This document shows positions 1-5,532 of a stretch of DNA of 5,532 bases, piece by piece. Source of the DNA: an uncultured Verrucomicrobiota bacterium (lineage in GTDB: Bacteria > Verrucomicrobiota > Verrucomicrobiia > Limisphaerales > UBA1096); NCBI GenBank assembly GCA_913045395.1, contig CAJWPV010000122.1, positions 1 to 5,532 on the forward strand, written 5' to 3'. How positions within the stretch are numbered: the first letter of the stretch is position 1; every line of letters starts with the position of its first letter. Made by a program: the position numbers and the translations under genes. Below the pieces are notes generated by a model. That model was not told the DNA's origin and ran no database searches. It saw nothing but the letters and a program-made list of their open reading frames with translations.

Positions 1-577
1 AACGCAATTCGTTGGACTGAATGACGTCTAGAAAACCGTCCTCGTTGATGTCAACAAAGCGGGTGCCGTTGTCGGAGCCATCCTGCCGCACGAATGTGAC
101 GTCAGGCGGGAGGCTGAATGTGGCGCGCTGCCACTGTTTGCGTGCCGCCGCCCATTTGAGAACGGCTTGGGTGTTTGGGTTGCCGACGATGATTTCGCAG
201 ATGCCGTCGTTGTCTGTGTCACGCAGGCGGACGCCGTTGTCCCGCGTGCCGGCGACGGTTTTCAGTGTTTGGCCAAGCCCGCGCAGCATCGTCGGGTCTT
301 CGGTCCACTTTTCACCGTCGAAGTGCCAGACCCCTTTCTTGTGGTCGTTGCTGATGAAGAACGAGGCGTTGCCGCTTGGCTGCAGTATGCCGAACCGGGC
401 CCCGGCGTCGGTGCGCGTTGCGTCGTCGGCGATCTGCACGAGTGGCACCGGGAACGCTGCGGTTTTCCAGCGCTTGGCCTGCGGGATCCAAACGCGGGTT
501 TGCCGCAGGTTCTCATTGCCAATCACGGCATCCATGTAGCCGTCGTTGTTCACGTCGATCAGCCGGACGCCGTTGTC
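1..577 (-). repeat. Four 56-residue propeller-type (VCBS/FG-GAP-like) repeats inside the deacetylase gene
   Basis: Repeat anchors fall at residues D357, D413, D469 and D525, which is exactly 56 residues (168 bp) each time. Repeats 1, 3 and 4 share the pattern DNG-x-R-[LF]-x-D-x-[ND]-x-DG, followed by a hydrophobic strand and usually G/S-N. The D-x-N/D-x-DG part is the calcium-loop type seen in VCBS and FG-GAP blades. Repeat 2 (residues 413-433) keeps the frame (DAG-x-RF, then FISN) but has LQPSGN in place of the acidic loop, so it probably does not bind calcium. The array may continue beyond the left edge. In known proteins such blades form beta-propellers that mediate binding; that role here is inferred. 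Confidence 0.8.
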
Positions 578-1645
578 CTGCCCATTGGAGGCGCGCAGCG
601 GCTGGCCGCCGAGGAGGTTGTTTGTCAGTCGTTCGCGGGCTTCGCGAAAACTGAGGAACTTAACCTTGCTGCCATGCTTGGCGGTGATGTGGTCGATCCA
701 CTCGATCATTTGTGTGTTTTTGACCCAACCGTGCGGATGAAAGACGAAGTTGAAAATGCCCTGCTTGAGGACGGTGGCGTCGATCGCATTCTTCCAGTCT
801 TCTACCGTCACCGGGTTGTTTGAGCCGTGGAGGTGCTGCGCCTCCCAGTCGCTCGGCACCATGCACGGCATTTCCCAGATCCTGCTGCCAATGGCGTACG
901 GGTAGGGATAGTTCTCGATGGTGACGACGTAGGAGTCGAACGGGACGTATTTTTCAAACTTGGGCTTGCCGTCGGGATCGGTGACGAGGTCGGCCGGCAG
1001 CGCCGGGTCGGAGCGGGTGAAGATGTTGAACACGGAACTGTCCATCTCGAGAAACTGTCCGGCGGGATTGTTTCTCATCAACAGCTCGGAGAAGACGCGG
1101 GGAGTCGGCGTGTTTTGTGAGTCACAACACGGTGTCCGGAAGGCTGTCGGGAGGTTGCCGGGGATGTGGTTCATCAGGTCAACGCCGCCGTGATAAGTGT
1201 TGGCTGCCGCGGTGAAGTTGGCCTTGGCGAGGATGGGGCAGGGGTGCGTTAGGGTGTGCACCTCCACGCTCAACCCTTCCTTGAGCCACTGCTGCAAAAG
1301 CGGCTCGGTTGGCGTAATGGTGTTGCAGAAGATGCTCAACGGGGCACGGCCGTCGATCTCCTTGAGACGTTCAAGGATGGGGCGGCAAAACGACTCGTAA
1401 ATCTGGTGGTCGCGCATGTCGTCGATGCCAAGCGTCACGACCGCCTCGACGCCGTTTTCGCCCACCCACTGCGGCGTGGTCAGTCTCGGAAAGGCGACCC
1501 CAACATGGAATGGGTCCTCCCCGTCAAGGTAAGCCAGGCGATTGGCCGGGGAATCCGGTTGCGCTTGGGCAAGCGCAGCCAGCAGAAGAAAGGAGGCCGG
1601 GATCACCTGGCCGAGGCGGCGCATTATGCGGTGGCAAAGCGTCAT
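1..1645 (-). CDS. Exported NodB-like polysaccharide deacetylase fused to VCBS/FG-GAP-like repeats (3' end outside window)
   Basis: I translated this frame by hand. It is open for 548 codons from ATG 1645 to the left edge, so the C-terminus is missing. An in-frame TGA lies two codons upstream, so 1645 is the outermost start; ATG 1624 (Met8) gives an equally good signal peptide (MRRLGQ, then a hydrophobic run, cleavage near AQA28). Neither start has a well-spaced Shine-Dalgarno. Residues about 60-345 look like a NodB carbohydrate esterase 4 fold: TLGIDD (D75, D76) for motif 1, HTLTHPC (H130, H134) for the metal histidines, FRTPCC (R170) for motif 3 and FHPHGW (H303/H305) for motif 5. Family members remove acetyl groups from polysaccharides using a metal ion. 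Residues 357-548 carry four repeats. Export to the periplasm or surface and action on a glycan are inferred; the substrate is unknown. Vicinal cysteines (C173, C174) replace the usual PYG of motif 3. Catalytic activity is likely but not certain. Confidence 0.85.
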   Translation of the reverse strand, partial: MTLCHRIMRRLGQVIPASFLLLAALAQAQPDSPANRLAYLDGEDPFHVGVAFPRLTTPQWVGENGVEAVVTLGIDDMRDHQIYESFCRPILERLKEIDGRAPLSIFCNTITPTEPLLQQWLKEGLSVEVHTLTHPCPILAKANFTAAANTYHGGVDLMNHIPGNLPTAFRTPCCDSQNTPTPRVFSELLMRNNPAGQFLEMDSSVFNIFTRSDPALPADLVTDPDGKPKFEKYVPFDSYVVTIENYPYPYAIGSRIWEMPCMVPSDWEAQHLHGSNNPVTVEDWKNAIDATVLKQGIFNFVFHPHGWVKNTQMIEWIDHITAKHGSKVKFLSFREARERLTNNLLGGQPLRASNGQDNGVRLIDVNNDGYMDAVIGNENLRQTRVWIPQAKRWKTAAFPVPLVQIADDATRTDAGARFGILQPSGNASFFISNDHKKGVWHFDGEKWTEDPTMLRGLGQTLKTVAGTRDNGVRLRDTDNDGICEIIVGNPNTQAVLKWAAARKQWQRATFSLPPDVTFVRQDGSDNGTRFVDINEDGFLDVIQSNELR

Positions 1646-1924
1646 GAGTCAGGCGCTGACCATGCCCTCGGGCGGGAGGCGTGACAAGTTTTGCGGTGGA
1701 ATTTTGATGTTCCTAAAAAAACTCCTAAAGTAATTCATTGGCTTGCCGATTGTGACTCCGAGAAGCGCGGTCAAGAGGTCGCAGGGACACGGGAAACGTC
1801 TCAAATGTTTTCCAGCGGTGTGGATGTCGCCATTGCCATTTTATCTCGTATCAATCGGTTGACGGCAATGGCTCTTCCCATTGGGAAAAACGGCATGTGT
1901 TCCTTCTGCGTGAGGGACTGACAG
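1646..1924. other. Intergenic gap between the deacetylase and DUF885 genes
   Basis: This 279-bp stretch lies downstream of the DUF885 stop and upstream of the deacetylase start; both genes are on the minus strand. I see no supported gene. It holds an inverted repeat and a small palindrome at 1829-1887 and a run of seven T on the minus strand (1715-1721) without a hairpin before it. No convincing -35/-10 pair for the deacetylase could be picked out, although its promoter should lie here if it is transcribed separately. On the minus strand the nearest purine-rich site to the deacetylase, GAGGG at 1665-1669, is 19 bp from ATG 1645, too far to be a normal ribosome binding site. Confidence 0.6.
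1829..1887. repeat. Inverted repeats just downstream of the DUF885 gene
   Basis: GCCATTGCC (1829-1837) and GGCAATGGC (1864-1872) are perfect 9-bp inverted copies separated by 26 bp. Inside the loop, TCAA-TCGG-TTGA (1851-1862) can form a small hairpin. Immediately after comes the palindrome TTCCCA-T-TGGGAA (1875-1887). On the minus strand these sit about 40-95 bp past the DUF885 stop codon. There is no T-tract following in that direction, so this is not a classical intrinsic terminator. An mRNA 3'-end structure or a protein site are both possible. Confidence 0.4.
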
Positions 1925-3535
1925 TCAGTCCAGTCCGTACTTCTCGATCCAGGACTGCGGTAGCGTGCCGAAGCTCAGCAGCCAGTCATTAAACCGGCGC
2001 AGCGACCAGCCGCGTCCCTCTACCAGTTTCCCGTAAAGCCGCGCGTTTTCGAGACGTCCCAGCCAGTAGCTCATTGGTACGCCGGGGCTGCCGGTGTACC
2101 AGTTTACGTCCGCTTCGGCTCGGGCCCTGGTGAAGCCAAGATGTTTCTCCATATGCTTCACGGCTTGTCTGTGACTGTACTTGCCGGTTTGCAGTCGCAG
2201 ATCAACAAGAATCCGGTGGCAACGCCAGAGGGCATCGTGGAGTTGCTGTAGTTTTAGTTCGGGGGATCGAATGATCCCGAGATCGGCGCACATTTGCTCA
2301 CACCAAAGAGTCCAGCCTTCATAAAAAATCGCATGCTCATCGAACACTCGACGCCATTTTCGGGGATGCGAGTTAGCAAAAATGAACTGCAAATGGTGTC
2401 CGGGATAAGCCTCGTGAGCGCAGGTGAGTTCGAGCCCGAAGTGTTGCTGTCGCTCAGTGAGTTTTTCTGCTTCGGTCTTTTTCTTTAGCCCTAGGTCGTT
2501 GACCCAAAAGTAGCCGCGCTGACGTTTGTCGAATGGCCCGGGCGGCGAGTAAGCAGCCATCGGGATGACGTGTGACATGAAATCCGGTACCAATGTGATC
2601 TCCAACGAATCGCCCTTGGGGAACGTTATTGCCTTGGCTGCCTTGAATTGTCGTATGATCTCACAATTTGTTTTTTTATAAAGGGTGAGCAGATCCCCCT
2701 TGGGTGTCCATTTGGCTCGTGCGGTTTCGACAATCTGATCGACTGATTTGTTTCCCCCTAATTTCTCGGAGGCTTTTTCCATCTGGCCACCAACACGCTC
2801 AATCTCCGCGACCGCGACGGCCTCCACCTGACCAACGGTGTAGTCCAAGCCAAGCTCATCGCGGATGCGGCGTTGTAGCATCGTGGTTCCGATAGCGAAC
2901 GACCCCGGTTTAGCCAAGCGCCTGCCCGTGACGCTTTCGTGGTACTTGGCGCATGCGCGCTTGGCCAACCGGATGAGCGAACTGTCTTCGTTCTTGTTGC
3001 CGTTAACTTTCAGGAAAGTGGCGATGGCGTCAAAAAACGAACCGGATGCCTTGAAGGTGTCATCCATGATGTTGCGCCAAATGCGTTCCGGTCGATCGAT
3101 CAACTTTGCCGCCTGGTTAAGGTATCGTTGTGATTCGACGAGGAGGCTCCGAATATTATTTGCGGCGCGCTTGGGGTTAGTTTCACCTCGTTGCAATTCG
3201 CGCAGGAGAAACTCAAAGACAGCATCGATGCCACTTGGATCGAGGGTGTGCCGTCCTCGCTCAAAATCTTCGTGTTCCCGGAGAAGTCTCGCGCGGAAGG
3301 CCAAGCGGTCCAGGTTCTGTTCGTTGGACAGTGCTGATGGGGCGATGGTGTCGAGATTGCCCAAGGCGGCTTCGCGGCGTCGATGCTGACGACTCAACGC
3401 GGCAAGCGTGACGTTGTTCAGTCGACCTTCGCCCGAGGAGAGGCCGACGTAAGTCGCATCGGCGGGGTGGTCGGCGTAAAATGAGTTGAAGTAACCGTCG
3501 AGCAACTGCTCGAACGTTCTGGAATTCGATTTCAT
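1925..3535 (-). CDS. DUF885 family protein, putative zinc metallopeptidase-like, apparently cytoplasmic
   Basis: The predicted protein has 536 residues from ATG 3535, normal for the family. A TTG start at 3577 would add 14 residues (MDCPTPANTYYFDE) that do not look like family sequence; its GAAGG is only 1 bp away, so I prefer ATG 3535. Neither start has a good Shine-Dalgarno. Numbering from ATG: an N-terminal FYADHPADATYVGL segment (near 19-32) matches the usual family opening. HEAYPGHH (374-381) is the DUF885 signature with H374, E375 and H380/H381 as likely metal ligands and catalytic glutamate. YEGW (405-408) with E413 follows, and the C-terminal SYWLGR and RRFNDWLLSFGTLP regions are also typical. 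Family members resemble HExxH zinc peptidases, but substrates are poorly known. Many relatives are exported; no signal peptide or membrane segment is visible here. It lies 50 bp (8 bp with TTG) behind the AraC-type gene in the same direction and is probably cotranscribed. Confidence 0.9.
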   Translation of the reverse strand: MKSNSRTFEQLLDGYFNSFYADHPADATYVGLSSGEGRLNNVTLAALSRQHRRREAALGNLDTIAPSALSNEQNLDRLAFRARLLREHEDFERGRHTLDPSGIDAVFEFLLRELQRGETNPKRAANNIRSLLVESQRYLNQAAKLIDRPERIWRNIMDDTFKASGSFFDAIATFLKVNGNKNEDSSLIRLAKRACAKYHESVTGRRLAKPGSFAIGTTMLQRRIRDELGLDYTVGQVEAVAVAEIERVGGQMEKASEKLGGNKSVDQIVETARAKWTPKGDLLTLYKKTNCEIIRQFKAAKAITFPKGDSLEITLVPDFMSHVIPMAAYSPPGPFDKRQRGYFWVNDLGLKKKTEAEKLTERQQHFGLELTCAHEAYPGHHLQFIFANSHPRKWRRVFDEHAIFYEGWTLWCEQMCADLGIIRSPELKLQQLHDALWRCHRILVDLRLQTGKYSHRQAVKHMEKHLGFTRARAEADVNWYTGSPGVPMSYWLGRLENARLYGKLVEGRGWSLRRFNDWLLSFGTLPQSWIEKYGLD

Positions 3536-3585
3536 TTCGTCGAAATAATAAGTGTTTGCAGGGGTGGGGCAATCCAAACCTTCGT

Positions 3586-4338
3586 TCAGAAGAATTGTTT
3601 GCGATACTGCAGCGGTGTCATGCTCATGGTCTTCTTGAACTGCACTGTGAAGGAGCTTTGGTCGTAAAAGCCCAGTGTGGAGGCGATGTCACCAATGGAC
3701 ATCGATCCGTTGCAGAGCAGGTCGCATGCCTCGTGAATTCGCATTTTCATGATGTACTGAGTCGGTGAGAGGTTGAAGTAGCTCTTGAACCGGCGTTCAA
3801 ACTGGCGGAGGGATAATTGGCACATACCGGCGAGATTAATGATAGTAATTTTCCCCCGGTAATGGGCGTGAATGTAGTCGAGCGCCTTGTTGATATCCTG
3901 CTCAGCCGGGAATCTCTCCCGGTACTGATGATAATCCTGAATGATCCCCATGATGCCCATCACCTCGTTGGAGGAGGAGAGAATCGGGTACTTGCTGGTC
4001 AGGAACCATGACGGGATGCCCTGACGGTTCAGGAACAGTTCCACGATTTTCGTGGCAGGCTCGCGGTGCTTCATGATGGCTAGGTCATCCCGGCGATACT
4101 TTTCGGCCAAGCGCCTTGGGAGTAACTCGAAGTCGGTGTGTCCAATAAACGCCTCTTCGGAATCAAATCCGTAAAGCGCAACCAGATGCTTGTTGGCGGC
4201 CAGTAGAACGCCGTCCCGGTCCTTGGCAAAAAAGGACAACCCGGGGACACAATCGAAAAGATGATAAAACCGACTTTCGGGGCTGATCGCCTTGAGTAAG
4301 TTTGTGCGTCGTTTTTTGGCCTGAATAGTATCAATCAT
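3586..4338 (-). CDS. AraC family transcriptional regulator with N-terminal PAS sensor domain
   Basis: A complete 250-residue protein. Start ATG 4338 is followed by MIDTIQAKKRR; an in-frame TAG lies a few codons upstream, so the start cannot move far. No Shine-Dalgarno is visible. Residues about 20-135 are a PAS domain (FYHLFDCVPGLSFFAKDRDG, then IGHTDFELLP and YRRDD), the type that binds a small ligand or cofactor and senses a signal. Residues about 148-250 are the AraC DNA-binding domain: first helix-turn-helix at 167-190 (NLAGMCQLSLRQFERRFK), second at 214-246 (SIGDIASTLGFYDQSSF, then FKKTMSMTPLQYRK), which is the conserved family signature. It would act in the cytoplasm as a DNA-binding activator or repressor. 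It lies directly before the DUF885 gene and divergent from the cytochrome-like gene, so either or both are candidate targets, and it may regulate itself. The signal is unknown; no haem- or flavin-binding residue can be assigned from the sequence. Confidence 0.93.
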   Translation of the reverse strand: MIDTIQAKKRRTNLLKAISPESRFYHLFDCVPGLSFFAKDRDGVLLAANKHLVALYGFDSEEAFIGHTDFELLPRRLAEKYRRDDLAIMKHREPATKIVELFLNRQGIPSWFLTSKYPILSSSNEVMGIMGIIQDYHQYRERFPAEQDINKALDYIHAHYRGKITIINLAGMCQLSLRQFERRFKSYFNLSPTQYIMKMRIHEACDLLCNGSMSIGDIASTLGFYDQSSFTVQFKKTMSMTPLQYRKQFF

Positions 4339-4347
4339 GGTGGTTTG

Positions 4348-4373
4348 GTTCTACATTAGCTAGAACGATTAGC
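4348..4373. promoter_or_regulatory. Candidate operator: GTTCTA dyad with ATTAGC direct repeat
   Basis: GTTCTA (4348-4353) and TAGAAC (4361-4366) form a perfect 6-bp dyad with a 7-bp spacer. Overlapping it, ATTAGC occurs at 4355-4360 and again at 4368-4373, 13 bp apart in the same orientation. The site is 10-35 bp upstream of the AraC-type start and just downstream of the promoter suggested for that gene, a place from which a bound protein could repress it. AraC proteins often bind direct repeats, but short repeats like these also occur by chance. Confidence 0.3.
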
Positions 4374-4454
4374 GTGTCGCTTTAATAATAAAATAAACCC
4401 AAAACAGGCAAGACATCTTAATTGAATGAGCGTACTATTTTTCCTCGTCCGGTT

Positions 4455-4459
4455 AGGGG
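4455..4459 (+). promoter_or_regulatory. Shine-Dalgarno-like AGGGG for the PSCyt1 gene
   Basis: AGGGG ends 8 bp before ATG 4468, a normal spacing, and favours that start over the in-frame ATG at 4474, which would be 14 bp away. It is the only convincing ribosome binding site in the window. Confidence 0.5.
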
Positions 4460-4467
4460 TGGCACAG

Positions 4468-5532
4468 ATGGCTATGGTTTTAAACTATTTCGGCTCCAAA
4501 ACTGTTATTCTTTTGGGTTGCTTGGGCATGGGCTTTTCGGGGTTGGCTGCGGAACTGTCGGATGCGGCCAAGGTCGAGTTTTTTGACAGTAAAGTTTTTC
4601 CTGTTCTGAAGGAGAATTGTTTCAAGTGTCACGGGGCACGGGAGAAGCTCAAGGGCAATCTCCGACTCACCAACCGGGCAGGCTTGCTCGAGGGCGGCGA
4701 GTCCGGCGCAGCGATCCACCTGCTCAAGCCGGAGAAGAGCCTGATGCTGACAATGATTTCGTGGAAGGACGAAGACCACGAGATGCCGCCAAAAGAGAAG
4801 CTTCCGGACGAGCAGATCGCGTTGCTAACCGAGTGGGTGAAGTTGGGAGCTCCGTTTAACCCTGCGAAAGAAATTCACGGCAACGGATTGGCTGTAGACA
4901 AGTTGCCGACAAACGAGATCAACGAGCGTACCACCTCCGCCTGGGCCTTCAAGGCGGCCGAGCCGGTTGTCGCGCCGAAGGTCGATGATGCAGCTTGGCA
5001 GGCGAGTGGCATCGACGCGTTCGTGTATAGTCGGCTGCGTGAAGCCGGTCTGAAACCGAACAGCCCAGCGTCAAGGGGTGTCCTGATTCGCCGCGCTTAC
5101 TATGACCTGATTGGCCTCTCGCCAACCGATGTCGAGGTGCGTGCCTTTATCGATGACAAGTCGCCGGAAGCCTTCGAGAAGGTGATCGACCGGTTGTTGG
5201 CATCGGATCGGTACGGTGAAAAATGGGGGCGGCATTGGCTTGATCTCGTTCGCTTCGCTGAGACCAACGGCTACGAGCGCGACAGCCGAAAAGACCTAAT
5301 TTGGAAGTATCGAGACTATGTCATTCGGGCCTTCAACCAAGACAAGCCGTACAATCGTTTCATCATGGAGCAGTTGGCCGGCGACGAACTGCCGGATCGC
5401 GATGCCGACAGCATCACGGCCACCGGCTTTTATCGGCTCGGCATTTGGGACGACGAACCGGCGGATCGCGAGTTGGCGCGTTATAACTATCTCGACGATA
5501 TATTGCGTACCACGGGTGAGTCATTTCTGGGC
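4468..5532 (+). CDS. PSCyt1-DUF1549 (PSCyt2) haem-binding exported protein, C-terminus outside window
   Basis: I translated this frame by hand; it is open for 355 codons from ATG 4468 to the right edge. Residues 1-28 are an N-terminal signal sequence with a hydrophobic stretch and likely cleavage near LAA28. Residues about 38-130 match PSCyt1, the planctomycete cytochrome c domain: NCFKCHG gives the haem-attachment motif CxxCH (C51, C54, H55), and HEMPPK (M106) supplies the probable distal methionine. After a linker, residues about 180-355 match DUF1549/PSCyt2: IDAFVYSRL, then LIRRAYYDLIGLSPT and YGEKWGRHWLDLVRFAETNGYERD. Homologues are usually 700-1,100 residues and end in DUF1553/PSD1, which would lie beyond the edge. 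They are predicted to act in the periplasm; a role in redox chemistry or polymer degradation is proposed but largely untested. In PVC genomes a DUF1501 gene often follows. The gene is divergent from the PAS-AraC regulator, a possible controller. Confidence 0.93.
   Translation, partial: MAMVLNYFGSKTVILLGCLGMGFSGLAAELSDAAKVEFFDSKVFPVLKENCFKCHGAREKLKGNLRLTNRAGLLEGGESGAAIHLLKPEKSLMLTMISWKDEDHEMPPKEKLPDEQIALLTEWVKLGAPFNPAKEIHGNGLAVDKLPTNEINERTTSAWAFKAAEPVVAPKVDDAAWQASGIDAFVYSRLREAGLKPNSPASRGVLIRRAYYDLIGLSPTDVEVRAFIDDKSPEAFEKVIDRLLASDRYGEKWGRHWLDLVRFAETNGYERDSRKDLIWKYRDYVIRAFNQDKPYNRFIMEQLAGDELPDRDADSITATGFYRLGIWDDEPADRELARYNYLDDILRTTGESFLG

Larger units (their letters stand above)
4339..4467. promoter_or_regulatory. 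Divergent intergenic region shared by the AraC-type and PSCyt1 genes
   Basis: These 129 bp separate two divergent starts and must hold promoters for both sides. The centre (4381-4404) is strongly AT-rich compared with the coding sequence around it. For the minus-strand gene a possible promoter is TTGCCT (-35, 4406-4411) with TATTAA (-10, 4382-4387) at 18 bp spacing; a TATTAT (4385-4390) also exists at 15 bp. For the plus-strand gene only a weak TACTAT (4433-4438) resembles a -10 box, with no good -35. The exact boxes are guesses. Confidence 0.5.

Noticed and set aside
167..823. A 218-codon open frame on the plus strand
   Set aside because: It lies fully antisense to the deacetylase-propeller gene, whose translation has clear motifs and repeats. 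The plus-strand product shows no recognisable domain and is a shadow of GC-rich coding sequence.
1649..1663. A four-codon reading frame (ATG GTC AGC GCC TGA, minus strand) just before the deacetylase start, possibly a leader peptide
   Set aside because: The nearby GAGGG is only 1 bp from its ATG, and a frame this short is expected by chance.
1715..1721. Run of seven T on the minus strand, a possible terminator tail
   Set aside because: No stable GC-rich hairpin precedes it on that strand.
1691..1921. A 76-codon open frame on the plus strand filling most of the intergenic gap
   Set aside because: It starts with TTG, has no ribosome binding site and no recognisable similarity. It also runs across the inverted repeats. 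A real small gene cannot be excluded but is not supported.
2865..3389. A 174-codon open frame on the plus strand
   Set aside because: Antisense to the DUF885 gene; the product is rich in Arg and Ser with no domain, typical of a shadow frame.
4507..4521. Possible lipobox (LLGC, residues 15-18) in the PSCyt1 protein
   Set aside because: The hydrophobic run before the cysteine is very short, and the hydrophobic segment continues after it to LAA28, which fits an ordinary signal peptide better.
1..5532. CRISPR array, insertion sequence, tRNA or rRNA, toxin-antitoxin or defence system
   Set aside because: No evenly spaced direct repeats outside the coding propeller, no transposase motifs or flanking terminal repeats, no cloverleaf or rRNA-like sequence, and no nuclease or antitoxin pair was seen on either strand.

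Overview
The window reads as chromosomal DNA from a PVC-superphylum bacterium, most likely a Verrucomicrobium or Planctomycete. The main reason is the plus-strand gene at the right edge. It joins an exported haem-binding PSCyt1 domain (CxxCH) to a DUF1549/PSCyt2 domain, an architecture expanded mainly in Planctomycetes and Verrucomicrobia. Weak or absent Shine-Dalgarno sites in front of most of the genes, and an exported enzyme fused to VCBS/FG-GAP-like repeats, fit the same assignment. The exact lineage cannot be read from this sequence.

Layout. (1) Positions 1645 to 1, minus strand, running off the left edge: an exported NodB-type polysaccharide deacetylase-like domain followed by at least four propeller-type repeats with an exact 56-residue period. 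(2) 1646-1924: a 279-bp gap with no supported gene, holding a 9-bp inverted repeat and a small palindrome near the end of the next gene. (3) 3535 (or 3577) to 1925, minus: a DUF885 family protein with the HExxPGHH metal-binding signature and no visible signal peptide. (4) 4338-3586, minus: a PAS-AraC transcription regulator. (5) 4339-4467: a divergent intergenic region with an AT-rich stretch, a 6-bp dyad and a short direct repeat. (6) 4468 to beyond 5532, plus: the PSCyt1-DUF1549 protein, truncated by the right edge.

How they may work together. The AraC-type gene and the DUF885 gene are codirectional and separated by 8 or 50 bp, depending on which DUF885 start is used, so they are probably cotranscribed. 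The regulator also faces the cytochrome-like gene across a short shared promoter region and could act on either side. The PSCyt1/DUF1549 protein and the deacetylase-propeller protein are both predicted to be exported. Both belong to groups often linked, without firm biochemical proof, to polymer handling at the PVC cell surface. A joint function is inference. I see no mobile element, CRISPR array, tRNA or rRNA, and no clearly new multi-gene system. The items most worth a second look are the deacetylase with regular repeats and the regulator-DUF885 pair.
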